From NCBI GenBank assembly GCA_964649725.1, contig CAZYTM010000008.1, positions 1 through 64,000 of the forward strand: DNA of 64,000 nt. The letters run 5' to 3'. Source of the stretch: CAZYTM01 sp964649725 (GTDB lineage Bacteria > Desulfobacterota > Desulfuromonadia > Geobacterales > Geobacteraceae). Below, piece after piece: positions 1 through 8,311 of the stretch. Positions within the stretch are counted from its first letter, which is position 1; every line of letters starts with the position of its first letter. The position numbers and the translations under genes are program-made. The notes under the pieces are model-generated. The model was not told where the DNA came from, made no database searches, and saw only the letters and a program-made list of their open reading frames with translations.

Positions 1-150
1 CCAACGCCGAGCCGGTGCAAAAGCCGTTAAAGCAGACAGAAATGTGGATTTTGTGCCGGGTCAAGGCGGTCGAGGGATCCCGCGGAGGCGTAGCAGCGCT
101 ACGCCGCACAAGGGAGTCCGCAGACCAACGCCGAGCCGGTGCAAAAGCCG
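1..150. repeat. 26-bp direct repeat flanking a hairpin
   Basis: The 26 bases at 1-26 recur exactly at 125-150. Between them lies a palindrome near 86-104 (GGCGTAG, five-base loop, CTACGCC). The first copy touches the window edge, so the full repeat unit probably starts upstream and the element may be tandem. It sits just before hpnH. No protein-coding role is apparent; it looks like an intergenic repeat of unknown function. Confidence 0.6.
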
Positions 151-171
151 CATTTCAATTGAAAGGATAAT

Positions 172-1170
172 ATGCGTTTCCCCTTCCGCCTCAACTACGA
201 CCTCACCAAATATATTATCGCCAACAAGCTGAAGAAGATCGACAGATACCCGCTCGTCCTGATGCTTGAACCGACCCATCTCTGCAACCTCTCCTGCTCG
301 GGCTGCGGCCGGATACGGGAATATGCCGACACCATCAGCGCCATGATGACCCTGGAGGAGTGCCTGCAATCGGTGGACGAGTGCCCTGCCCCGGTGGTGA
401 CCATAACCGGTGGCGAACCGTTCCTCTACCCGCCGGTCTTTGACCTGGTCCGTGAGGTACTGAAGCGGGGGAAACATATCTATTTCTGCACCAACGGTCT
501 GCTGCTGGAGGAGTCGCTGCAGCAGATGACGCCGCACCCCAACTTCATCTTCAATGTCCATATGGATGGTCTGGAAGAGACCCACGACCGGCTGCTGGAA
601 CGGCCAGGTACCTTCAAGATCGCCATGGCCGCTATCAGAGCCGCCAAGGCCAAGGGTTTCCGGGTCTGCACCAATACCACCATCTTCAAGGATACCGACC
701 TGCTGGAGATCGACATGCTCTTCTCCCAACTGACCGAGATGGGGAACGACGGCATCCTGGTGGCGCCAGGCTTCGACTACGAAGCGGTCGGCGAAGACCT
801 CTTCCTGCATCGTAAGGAGATCGAAAAGAAATTTGCCGAAGTCTACGAGATGAGCAAACGCTTCCGCTTCTGGTCGACCCCGATGTATCTCCGCTTCCTT
901 AAAGGGGAGAAGAAGCTCGACTGCACCCCGTGGGGGAACCCGACCAGGAACCCGCGAGGCTGGAAGGCCCCCTGCTACCTGATCACCGACACCCACTATC
1001 CGACCTACCGGGAGATGATGGAAAAGACCGACTGGAGCAAATACGGGGTGGGGAAAGATGAACGCTGCGCCCAATGCATGATGCACTGCGGCTTCGAACC
1101 TACCGTGGTGGGGGAGATCGCCAAGAGCTGGAAGGATGTCCTGGAGATGGCGATCTGGAATCTGACCTAG
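172..1170 (+). CDS. hpnH: Adenosyl-hopene transferase HpnH (radical SAM)
   Basis: A 332-residue radical SAM enzyme that, in the known HpnH family, joins the 5'-deoxyadenosyl group of SAM to hopene (diploptene), the first step of C35 hopanoid side-chain synthesis. The N-terminal cluster motif CNLSCSGC supplies the CxxxCxxC cysteines for the [4Fe-4S] cluster, and TITGGEPFLYP is the SAM-binding GGE motif. A C-terminal CAQCMMHCGFEP segment matches the family's extra cysteines. The start follows AAAGGATAAT, a usable ribosome site. Length is normal for the family. HpnG, HpnJ and HpnK are encoded at the far end of the window, so the pathway is split here. Identification is firm from motifs and overall sequence. 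Confidence 0.95.
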   Translation: MRFPFRLNYDLTKYIIANKLKKIDRYPLVLMLEPTHLCNLSCSGCGRIREYADTISAMMTLEECLQSVDECPAPVVTITGGEPFLYPPVFDLVREVLKRGKHIYFCTNGLLLEESLQQMTPHPNFIFNVHMDGLEETHDRLLERPGTFKIAMAAIRAAKAKGFRVCTNTTIFKDTDLLEIDMLFSQLTEMGNDGILVAPGFDYEAVGEDLFLHRKEIEKKFAEVYEMSKRFRFWSTPMYLRFLKGEKKLDCTPWGNPTRNPRGWKAPCYLITDTHYPTYREMMEKTDWSKYGVGKDERCAQCMMHCGFEPTVVGEIAKSWKDVLEMAIWNLT

Positions 1171-1202
1171 AATTGTTACAAAAGCACCCCTGCCTTTTCA
1201 AT

Positions 1203-1228
1203 TAGAGGCGCAAAATATTGCGCCTCTA
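1203..1228. terminator. Perfect 11-bp hairpin after hpnH
   Basis: TAGAGGCGCAA, loop AATA, TTGCGCCTCTA form a perfect stem 33 bases past the hpnH stop. No run of T follows, so it is either a Rho-type or processing hairpin at the hpnH 3' end, or a boundary element before the toxin-antitoxin promoter. Confidence 0.5.
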
Positions 1229-1265
1229 GCAATCCTATCCAGACACAACAAATACAACTTTTACA

Positions 1266-1293
1266 TTGACTTAAAGTTATATAAGGTTATAAT
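1266..1293 (+). promoter_or_regulatory. Sigma-70 promoter of the toxin-antitoxin pair
   Basis: TTGACT (1266-1271) and TATAAT (1288-1293) are separated by 16 bases. The predicted transcription start is near 1300, only about three bases before the toxin ATG at 1303, so the transcript would be leaderless or nearly so. The AT-rich spacer has imperfect repeats of TTATA that could be the operator for the antitoxin; this last point is inference. Confidence 0.7.
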
Positions 1294-1302
1294 TTAACCA
1301 AC

Positions 1303-1557
1303 ATGGACGTTATCTGGCAAGCAAAAGCAATGAAGCAACTGAAGAAGATTGGGGACCGGGCGGTACAGGAGAGAATTCTGGCTGCTACGAGGGGGTTATC
1401 GGAATTCCCTGCATGCCCGAATGTCAAGCGGTTGACCAATCACGAATATACCCATCGATTGCGGGTCAATGACTGGCGGATCCTGTTCAACGTTTTTACG
1501 GAGATCAGCATTGCCAGCATTGAAGAGGTGAAAAAGCGCGATGAAAACACATACTGA
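1303..1557 (+). CDS. RelE/ParE-family toxin
   Basis: An 84-residue protein of RelE/ParE size and pattern: the N-terminal helix pair (QAKAMKQLKKIGDRAVQERI) is followed by the family's strand core, including LTNHEYTHRLRVNDWRILF and a basic C-terminal EVKKRDENTY. RelE members cut mRNA on the ribosome, while ParE members poison gyrase; the HRLRVNDWRILF stretch favours RelE-like mRNA cleavage. No Shine-Dalgarno site precedes the ATG. The 3' end overlaps the antitoxin start by 17 bases, so the two are translated in a coupled way, toxin first as in HigBA-type modules. Confidence 0.85.
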   Translation: MDVIWQAKAMKQLKKIGDRAVQERILAATRGLSEFPACPNVKRLTNHEYTHRLRVNDWRILFNVFTEISIASIEEVKKRDENTY

Positions 1558-1888
1558 CTACCAGACTATAGACATTCAGGGCAAACCGGCTTTTGTGCTG
1601 GTTCCATGGGAAGAATTCAAGCGCGTCCGCCCCCTGTTGGAAGGTGACAATGCCCGTGCCACCGGCATACCTCAAGAGGTAGTCGAGGCTCATATCCTTG
1701 GTGATGTCCCAATGATCCGCGCCTGGCGTGAACATATCGGTATCACCCAGGTGGAACTTGCTCACCGCATGGGTATCAGCCAGGCCGCTGTGGCCAAGCT
1801 GGAAAAGCCCGACGCTAAACCACGCGGCGCTACCCTGAAAAAGATTGCCGCGGCGCTGGGGATATCACCGGCGCAACTTGATATATAA
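1541..1888 (+). CDS. Antitoxin with C-terminal XRE helix-turn-helix
   Basis: A 115-residue partner of the preceding toxin. Residues 1-60 (around IDIQGKPAFVLVPWEEFKRV) resemble the N-terminal strand/helix unit of Phd/YefM-like antitoxins. Residues 60-115 form an XRE-type helix-turn-helix (GITQVELAHRMGISQAAVAKLE, then KKIAAALGISPAQL). The protein should bind both toxin and the operon promoter, giving autorepression. It overlaps the toxin gene in another frame. The assignment as antitoxin rests on position and HTH; the Phd-like reading of the N-terminus is less sure. Confidence 0.85.
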   Translation: MKTHTDYQTIDIQGKPAFVLVPWEEFKRVRPLLEGDNARATGIPQEVVEAHILGDVPMIRAWREHIGITQVELAHRMGISQAAVAKLEKPDAKPRGATLKKIAAALGISPAQLDI

Positions 1889-1954
1889 TGATTGCTTGGC
1901 TCAACAGAGGATTTTACCTGGTTATTTCATCCAAACTGAATTTTTTTTTGAGTT

Positions 1955-2314
1955 TCATCCTTCCGTATCGCTATCCTGTCCCTCCCCTTTCTCCGCCTGC
2001 CGGCGTGACTGCCAGTACGCCTCTTCATTGCGGCATGAAGAGCGATATTTGAGCAGGCCAAGTACGATCAGCAGCGCCGTGGCAGAGAGCTTCAGCAACT
2101 TTGGCAGCGGCAGCAGCCAGAGCGGCAGCAGCAATGACGGGATCATGCAGACTGCGATGACAACGAAAATACGGCGGCCATACTGCCGCGGAATAAACCG
2201 TTGCCCGCCGAAATGGATAGCCATGCCAAGCATCAGGATACCGATCAGGAAGCCGTAGGAGATCCATTTCGCATAGAATTTGAGCTCATGCATAAGCTGT
2301 TGCAAATTGTCCAT
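1955..2314 (-). CDS. Small membrane protein, unknown function
   Basis: A 119-residue protein with three or four likely membrane segments: about 15-35 (ISYGFLIGILMLGMAI), 46-68 (IFVVIAVCMIPSLLLPLWLL) and 72-88 (LLKLSATALLIVLGLL). The C-terminal tail is charged and polar (EEAYWQSRRQAEKGEGQDSD). The ATG at 2314 is preceded by GCAGGACGATA, a good ribosome site, whereas an upstream in-frame start has none. I do not recognise a family. It stands alone between the toxin-antitoxin pair and a diguanylate cyclase gene. Confidence 0.65.
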   Translation of the reverse strand: MDNLQQLMHELKFYAKWISYGFLIGILMLGMAIHFGGQRFIPRQYGRRIFVVIAVCMIPSLLLPLWLLPLPKLLKLSATALLIVLGLLKYRSSCRNEEAYWQSRRQAEKGEGQDSDTEG

Positions 2315-2427
2315 TATCGTCCTGCCACTGGTTTTCCCCCTGTTCAGCAGGCTCCGGGACCTCCCTAACATTCGCCTTCTTGAACATAACCAGAATCTGC
2401 TCTTTAACGGTGAAGTGGCATCATCAA

Positions 2428-2465
2428 CAAAAAAAACCGCCCGACATACTCCCTGTCAGTAGCGG
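2428..2465 (-). terminator. Terminator of the Cache-GGDEF gene
   Basis: On the minus strand CCGC...GACA pairs imperfectly with TGTC...GGCGG and is followed by eight T. It lies 100 bases past the stop of the diguanylate cyclase gene at 2566. Confidence 0.7.
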
Positions 2466-2565
2466 CTTCGAAATTAAGGTGTTTCCACATATGGCGCACT
2501 TTCTGAAATAATTTTAACAAAAACTAGCGCGTCTCGTCTCCTCTGTCAAGAAAAAGTGAGTGAAG

Positions 2566-4368
2566 CTAGAACTGTTCATCCTGCCACATCCCTTTGGTAA
2601 ATCTGAGCACTCTGTTGCGACCCGCCTCTTTGGCCTTATAGAGTGCCACATCGGCATATTTGATCGCCTGCCAGAACGACTCGGCGTCCGGTGGGAATTC
2701 ACTGACGCCTGCACTTATGGTCTTCTGCAGCACAACTTCTGGCAAGCGGAAACGGGCCGCCTCGACAGCAGCGCGGATCTTTTCCGCCACTGCGATCGTT
2801 TCATCCGCCTGGATGTCGATCAGCACCACCAGGAACTCCTCTCCGCCGAAACGGATGACGATATCGGAACTCCGGACCGAACTGCTGATGATGTGGGCCG
2901 TCTCTTTCAGCACAATATCCCCTGCCGGATGGCCATGGGTGTCATTTACCTGCTTGAAATAGTCGAGGTCGCACATGACCAGGCCGATAGACTTGCCACG
3001 CCGTTGCGCACCGGCCACCAGATTCTCGGTATACTCCTGGAGGAAGCGCCGGTTGCGCAGGCCGGTGAGCGGGTCGGTTAAAGCCGACTGGCGCAGCGTG
3101 TTAAGGAGTGTCTTGGTCTCGATGACCGGGAACGATTCCTTCAGGTACTGTGCCGCCTTATGCAGTTTGCGCCGCAGTTCCAGCGCTGCATCGTCATCTG
3201 CCGGCTGCCTATGGAGGAACTGCACCACCCCGATGGTCCGGCCACCGACTATGATCGGCAGGCAGGTGTGCGCCTGGTCGCTCTGCGGAGAATACTGCAT
3301 GCAGATACGCCGATAGGAGAGTGATGAGACCTGATGGCCGGTCTTCTTCGCCTTGCAGAGGTCGCACTGGTCGAGGATGGAAGAGCTGCAAAGCAGCTCA
3401 CTCTCTTCCACCCAGGGGGGGTAGACCGGCCGCATCCGGTGCTGGCCGGCATCGACCTCATAGATGATAAAGTCGGTCAGCCCGACAGCATCGCTGAAGA
3501 CCTGAGCCAGCCTGACATAGACATCTTCCAGGCTTTCATCCTCTTCTATCACCTTCTTGAACATGGTCATACCATGGATCGACTCCATCAGTGCGTTGAA
3601 TTCGCTGGAGAGGAGGCCGATCTCATTGCGCGAGGGGATCCTGATCCGTTTGGTCAGATCGACATCCCCCTTGCCGCTGGCTATCTCGTGGAGTCCGTTG
3701 ATCACCTGTTCGAGAGGCCTGGTGATACCGCGACCGATCAGATATGCCAGCGACAGCGTAATAATGGCAAAGAGTATCGTGGCACAGATGGTGATCCAGT
3801 GGAATTGCGCCATGTCCCGTTTGACATCATCCACATAGACCCCGCTGCCGATAATCCACCCCCATGGTTCGTACAGCTTGACATAGGAGATCTTCGGCAT
3901 AGGTGTCCGTCCACCAGGTTTCGGCCACTGATAGTCGACGAATCCGGCCCCCCTGGCCATGCAGACCCTGACAAACTCCTGGAACAGCAGTTTTCCGGTC
4001 GGGTCCTTATAATCACTCAGGTCCTTGCCGTTCAGGGCCGGGTTGATAGGATGCATGATCATCCGCGAGGCGAGGTCGTTGATCCAGAAGTACTCCTTCT
4101 CCTTGTACCTGATACTATGGACCGCCTGGGCTGCCTGCTCCTTGGCAACCGCTAAAGTTATCTGGCCGGTTTTGACATGATTGTCATATTCGCTCAGGAT
4201 GCCGTAGGCGACCTCCACGACATGCTTGGTCCCTTCCTGTATGAATTTTTTCTCGATATAGGGGAGGAAATAGCCGAGGATAAGTATGGTGACAAGCGAC
4301 ACACAGATAATTGCCATTGCCATTATCTTGAGCAGAATCGACCAGTCCCTGAATCTCTTGATAGTCAT
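2566..4368 (-). CDS. Cache-HAMP-GAF-GGDEF diguanylate cyclase
   Basis: A 600-residue membrane receptor that should make cyclic-di-GMP from GTP. Order: membrane helix 12-35; extracytoplasmic single Cache 2 domain about 40-190 (YFWINDLASRMIMHP and GWIIGSGVYVDD are typical); second helix 192-213; HAMP 213-265; GAF-like region 270-390; GGDEF 430-595. The active site is GGEEF at 508-512, and the inhibitory site RSSD at 499-502 lies the usual five residues before it, so product inhibition is expected. The GAF region carries five cysteines (327, 335, 338, 356, 369), including CDLC, which could bind metal or sense redox state. The leader contains a terminator hairpin, so expression may be attenuated. 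Confidence 0.92.
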   Translation of the reverse strand: MTIKRFRDWSILLKIMAMAIICVSLVTILILGYFLPYIEKKFIQEGTKHVVEVAYGILSEYDNHVKTGQITLAVAKEQAAQAVHSIRYKEKEYFWINDLASRMIMHPINPALNGKDLSDYKDPTGKLLFQEFVRVCMARGAGFVDYQWPKPGGRTPMPKISYVKLYEPWGWIIGSGVYVDDVKRDMAQFHWITICATILFAIITLSLAYLIGRGITRPLEQVINGLHEIASGKGDVDLTKRIRIPSRNEIGLLSSEFNALMESIHGMTMFKKVIEEDESLEDVYVRLAQVFSDAVGLTDFIIYEVDAGQHRMRPVYPPWVEESELLCSSSILDQCDLCKAKKTGHQVSSLSYRRICMQYSPQSDQAHTCLPIIVGGRTIGVVQFLHRQPADDDAALELRRKLHKAAQYLKESFPVIETKTLLNTLRQSALTDPLTGLRNRRFLQEYTENLVAGAQRRGKSIGLVMCDLDYFKQVNDTHGHPAGDIVLKETAHIISSSVRSSDIVIRFGGEEFLVVLIDIQADETIAVAEKIRAAVEAARFRLPEVVLQKTISAGVSEFPPDAESFWQAIKYADVALYKAKEAGRNRVLRFTKGMWQDEQF

Positions 4369-4392
4369 CTCCAGCTCCTGCCGGCAGAGGAT

Positions 4393-4430
4393 AAAAAAAG
4401 GAGGCAGTTCATGTCCCGAACTCTGCCTCC
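4393..4430 (-). terminator. Terminator hairpin inside the cyclase leader
   Basis: On the minus strand GGAGGCAG...GTTC pairs with GAAC...CTGCCTCC and is followed by seven T, only about 25 bases before the ATG of the Cache-GGDEF gene at 4368. The upstream kinase gene already has its own terminator at 4622-4670. This one is therefore well placed to be an attenuator in the cyclase leader, or the end of a small RNA encoded between 4620 and 4393. Confidence 0.7.
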
Positions 4431-4621
4431 ACTGGGGCCGTACAATTCACCCCGTCAATCGGACTGCTCTTGTTGCATAGTCATTTATGGTAACTGTCGC
4501 CACACTCAATTTCATCTCCCGGGAGAGTTTCCCCTCCCCGACATCACATTGCATCGGCAACTGACTCCTGTTACTAGACTTGTCGTCAGGAATAGACAAC
4601 TCTAAAGAGGGTAGATGCCTG

Positions 4622-4670
4622 AAAAAAATGTAGGGTAATGCTGTCTCAAAACGTCAGCAATTACCCCACA
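4622..4670 (-). terminator. Terminator of the dCache/PAS kinase gene
   Basis: On the minus strand TGTGGGGTAATTGCTG pairs with CAGCATTACCCTACA (one or two mismatches), followed by seven T. It starts 50 bases after the kinase stop at 4720. Confidence 0.9.
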
Positions 4671-4719
4671 ATACTACATCCGTACTGTTGTGCAAGGCCA
4701 GAGAGCCTGGCCCAGGATT

Positions 4720-7440
4720 CTACAGCGAAAAGTAGAAGGTCGCCCCTCTTCCAGGCTCTGCCTCGACCCTGACCTCTCCGCCGTGACGATCGACGACCCG
4801 TTTGACAATCGCCAGACCGATGCCGGTACCCTCGAACTCTTCGTTTGTATGCAGCCTCTGGAACGGCATGAAAAGACGATCCGCATAGGTCATATCAAAC
4901 CCGACCCCGTTGTCCCGGACAAAAAAGCCGCGTCTCCCACCCATATCCAGTTCATTCAACTCTATGACCGGTGCCGTGGTCTTGGCGGTATATTTCCAGG
5001 CATTGCCGATCAGGTTCTGCAGCGCCTGCCTAAGCAGCAGAGGGTCACCGGAGCAGAAGAGCCTCTCGGCAATGGCGAAGCGCACTTCCCGCTCCGGCTC
5101 CTGCTCCTGCAGCTCACGGGCAATAGCCTGCGCCAGACCACTCAGATCGACCTCCTTAACGATCAGCTGATGTCTGGTGACACTTGCCAGGTCGAGCAGA
5201 TCGTTGATCAGGTTACCCATCCGGACGCTGGCCCGGCAGATACGCTCCAGAAAATTCCGCCCCTCGTCATCCAGATTGTCACCATAATCCTCAAGCAGCG
5301 CCCGGCTGTAGCCGTTTATATGACGTAACGGCGCACGCAGGTCGTGGGAGACCGAATAGCTGAATGATTCCAGCTCCCGGTTGGCCAGTTCAAGCTCATA
5401 GGCGCGCCGCTGCAGATCTTCGTTGAGCCAGCCGATCTCTTCCTGGGCCTGGGCACGCTGGCGGATCTCCGACTGGAGCGATGCATTTGCTGCTGCCAGT
5501 TCGTCGGTCCTGGCAATGACGCGCTGCTCCAGATCTGCATTGAGTTTTAGTATCTCCGCCTCGACCTCCTTGCGCCTGCTGATATCCTGTACATTGATGA
5601 TGGTATAGAGCGCATCCCCATCTTCATTAAAGACTGCAGTGGCATCGATCATAACCGGGAAAGTGCTGCCACTGCTATGCAGATGCCAGCTCTCGAAGAT
5701 GTGGTGGCCGTTTGTTGCTACCTGTTTCAGCTGGCCGGCCAGTTCGTCATGCAGTTCCGACGGGTAATTAAGCTGCAGTGGCTTGCCGGCAAGCTCAGCC
5801 GGAGTGTAACCATGCATGGCGGCAAAAGCCGGATTGACCATCTCCATATTATAACTGCCGCTGCTGCAGAGGACCATGCCAAGCTGGCTATGGAGAAAGG
5901 TGTCGCTCAGCTTGCGCAGTGTTGTCTCCACTTCGCGCCGGGAGGTGATATCCTGACTTACCGACATGATGCCGGTGATATTGCCGCGGGTGTCATAGAG
6001 TGGTGCTGCCGAGAGGCTGATGCAGAGCTGCCGGTTGTCGCAGGTGAGCCGCTGCAGTTCTAAACCGGTTATCGATCTCCCCTTGAGCACCAGTTCCCGC
6101 AATGCCCAGAACTCGTCCTGACCATCAAGGGCTATCAGCGGCTTCGATATCTCTCCGGAACCTTCACCCCAGCCGAAGACCTGCTCTGCGGCGGGATTCC
6201 AGAGCGTCACCTCGCCGGTCGTCGTCATGGCGACAATTGCCAGCGGCGAGGCGGTGAAGAGTGCCTGCAACGCCTGGTTGCTGGCGCAGAGTTCGTCCTG
6301 GCTGCGCTGATATTCATCTACCTGCTGGCGCAACTCCTCCTCGGTCATGGCCAGTTCATCGTGCCTCTCCCGCAACTCCTCTTCGCGAATCGCCACGGTT
6401 GCCGCCATCTGGTTGAAATGGCTCGCCAGCAGGTCGATCTCGCGGAAACTTGACGGCACCACGGCCTGCTCGTTGTCCCCCCCGGCAAACCGCTGGACGT
6501 TTTCACCCAGCACCTGGAGCGGCCGAAGCAGCCGGTCGAGACTCCAGATAGCGGCCAGCCAGGCGAGCAGCACGGCGGCAAGCATGCCGGTAACAACCAG
6601 CCGTTCCCCCCTGACGAACGGGACAAACACCTCGTCCAGCCGTTGCGCCACCACCACCAGCCAGCCTGTTTCCGGCACCATAGCCACGTTCCCCAGCCGC
6701 TCGACCCCCTGGAAATCGTAACGGTAGCTGCCAAACTTCCCCTCCCGCCCCCCCTTGACAATATTGAGACCGGCTATGCTGTACTGACTCTGCACCAGCT
6801 TACGGTCCGGATGGACGAAGATTCGCCCCTGACGGTTGACCAGATAGGTATAGCCGTTATCCTCGGTGATCCGGTCACCCATCCGCTGGATGGTACGGAG
6901 ATCGAAGGTAGCCAGCACAATGCCGTCGGGGAAAGGGTGCGCTATGGTCAGCACCGGCTCATTGCTGGCAGCAGATATAAAGGTGTCGGTCATGACGACA
7001 CCTCTCTTCTTTATCGCCTCGGCATATATCTCCAGGGCTCGCCAGTCGCGCCGCAGATATTCCCGCTGCAGATGCTTGTACCGTTTTGCCAGGGCGGCCT
7101 GACGAACCCTGCCGCTGTTGTCGAGGAGGATCAGCGATTCGAAAAAATCATTGCCGTTCAGCATCGATGCCAGGTAGGCGCTCACTTCCCGGTCGGATGG
7201 CCGGCGCTCCTCCTGCAGGTAGTCGACCAGATGCCGTACTTCGCTGCGCGGCTGTTTCAGGTATTCCTGTACCTCCACCACAGCCGAACGGGCCATGGCC
7301 ATGTTCTCCTGGCTGATGAAGCGGAGCAGGTCCTGTTTCAGAAAGTACTGGGTGACGATGCCGACAATGAGCAGCGGCATAGCTGCTACAATGACCGTAT
7401 TGATGATAAGGGTGCGGCGGAATGACGGGACTAGTTTCAT
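4720..7440 (-). CDS. dCache-HAMP-PAS-PAS sensor histidine kinase
   Basis: A 906-residue membrane kinase. Order: membrane helix about 9-31; periplasmic double Cache domain 35-270; second helix 277-298; HAMP 300-355; coiled coil; two PAS domains about 395-515 and 520-640; second coiled coil; HisKA with phospho-acceptor His699 in SVSHDLRAPL; HATPase with N-box NLIGNAWKY, DNGVGF and GTGIGLA. All catalytic motifs are present. The ATG at 7440 follows AAGGAATAGTG; an upstream in-frame TTG at 7473 lacks a ribosome site and was rejected. No response regulator is fused, and the nearest, at 7673-8311, is more likely partner of the next kinase. The ligand is unknown. Confidence 0.92.
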   Translation of the reverse strand: MKLVPSFRRTLIINTVIVAAMPLLIVGIVTQYFLKQDLLRFISQENMAMARSAVVEVQEYLKQPRSEVRHLVDYLQEERRPSDREVSAYLASMLNGNDFFESLILLDNSGRVRQAALAKRYKHLQREYLRRDWRALEIYAEAIKKRGVVMTDTFISAASNEPVLTIAHPFPDGIVLATFDLRTIQRMGDRITEDNGYTYLVNRQGRIFVHPDRKLVQSQYSIAGLNIVKGGREGKFGSYRYDFQGVERLGNVAMVPETGWLVVVAQRLDEVFVPFVRGERLVVTGMLAAVLLAWLAAIWSLDRLLRPLQVLGENVQRFAGGDNEQAVVPSSFREIDLLASHFNQMAATVAIREEELRERHDELAMTEEELRQQVDEYQRSQDELCASNQALQALFTASPLAIVAMTTTGEVTLWNPAAEQVFGWGEGSGEISKPLIALDGQDEFWALRELVLKGRSITGLELQRLTCDNRQLCISLSAAPLYDTRGNITGIMSVSQDITSRREVETTLRKLSDTFLHSQLGMVLCSSGSYNMEMVNPAFAAMHGYTPAELAGKPLQLNYPSELHDELAGQLKQVATNGHHIFESWHLHSSGSTFPVMIDATAVFNEDGDALYTIINVQDISRRKEVEAEILKLNADLEQRVIARTDELAAANASLQSEIRQRAQAQEEIGWLNEDLQRRAYELELANRELESFSYSVSHDLRAPLRHINGYSRALLEDYGDNLDDEGRNFLERICRASVRMGNLINDLLDLASVTRHQLIVKEVDLSGLAQAIARELQEQEPEREVRFAIAERLFCSGDPLLLRQALQNLIGNAWKYTAKTTAPVIELNELDMGGRRGFFVRDNGVGFDMTYADRLFMPFQRLHTNEEFEGTGIGLAIVKRVVDRHGGEVRVEAEPGRGATFYFSL

Positions 7441-7483
7441 CACTATTCCTTGCCTGTTGGAAATGGATGGCAACGAGCAGAAA

Positions 7484-7520
7484 CTGCTGCCGGTCTCCTT
7501 TAGAGCAACACCGGCAGCAG
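7484..7520 (-). promoter_or_regulatory. Perfect 11-bp hairpin in the kinase leader
   Basis: CTGCTGCCGGT at 7484-7494 is exactly inverted at 7510-7520, with a 15-base loop. It lies 44-80 bases before the kinase start codon at 7440 and lacks a following T run, so it is more likely a leader RNA structure or operator than a terminator. Confidence 0.5.
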
Positions 7521-7672
7521 CGCAAATGTAAAATATTACAAATGAATTATAGATGATTAGAAGAGGCTAGGAAATATCGACACAAGGATGATTTAATTGT
7601 AGTAAGATTTATTAAACAATAATAATCATTTCCCCTACAAAGAGGACCGCTGCCTTGTCGTCATAACTGTAA

Positions 7673-8311
7673 TCAGAGCACCAGCCCATGTTTAATGGCA
7701 TAATTGATCAGCTGGGCCGTACTGGACATCTGCATCTTGGCCAGGATGCGGGCCCGGTAGGTGCTGATGGTTTTATCACTCAGTGTAAGTTCGACCGAGA
7801 TATCCTTGACCGTCTTCCCTGATGCCAGGAGACAGAGCACCTGATATTCACGGTCCGACAACATTTCATGGAGGGTATCACCACGCCGCCGCGGCCGGCC
7901 GAGTTCACCCGCCAGCTGCTCGGAGAGTGAAGCGCTGACATATCTCCCCCCCATCAGTACCTTCCTGATAGCGGTTCGCAACTCTTCCGGCGCGCTCTCC
8001 TTGGTCAGGTAACCGGCAGCACCCGCCCTTAGCGCCCTTATGGCATACTGTTCCTCCGGGTGCATACTGATTATCAGGACCGGCATGGCCGGTTTGTCCA
8101 CTTTTATCTGTTTCAGCACATCGAGGCCGTTCCGCCCTGGCATCGAGATATCGAGCAGCACCAGGTCGTAGTCAGTGCCAGCCACTTTGGCAATCGCTTC
8201 CTGACCATTGGACGCCTCGTCACAGGTAAAGTTGAACTCCCCCCCCTCTTCCAGAATCTGGATCAGCCCCCTCCGGACAATTACATGGTCATCGACTATC
8301 AAGAGCTTCAT
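7673..8311 (-). CDS. NarL/FixJ-family response regulator
   Basis: A 212-residue two-domain regulator. The receiver (1-120) shows LLIVDDH, the phospho-acceptor region LVLLDISMPG, and the switch residues in VLIISMH and YLTKE. The C-terminal LuxR-type DNA-binding domain has LSDREYQVLCLLASGKTVKDIS and DKTISTYRARILAKM. Its ATG overlaps the TGA of the upstream kinase gene (ATGA at 8308-8311), so the pair is translationally coupled and almost surely cognate. Targets cannot be told from the sequence. Confidence 0.95.
   Translation of the reverse strand: MKLLIVDDHVIVRRGLIQILEEGGEFNFTCDEASNGQEAIAKVAGTDYDLVLLDISMPGRNGLDVLKQIKVDKPAMPVLIISMHPEEQYAIRALRAGAAGYLTKESAPEELRTAIRKVLMGGRYVSASLSEQLAGELGRPRRRGDTLHEMLSDREYQVLCLLASGKTVKDISVELTLSDKTISTYRARILAKMQMSSTAQLINYAIKHGLVL

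Noticed and set aside
61..1086. Long 341-codon minus-strand open frame opposite hpnH
   Set aside because: It is antisense to hpnH, which has clear radical SAM motifs; the frame has no recognisable protein features.
4431..4620. Known riboswitch class in the diguanylate cyclase leader
   Set aside because: I compared it with the consensus of cobalamin, GEMM, glycine, THF, SAH and molybdenum cofactor motifs from memory and none fit; kept only as an unknown leader with terminator.
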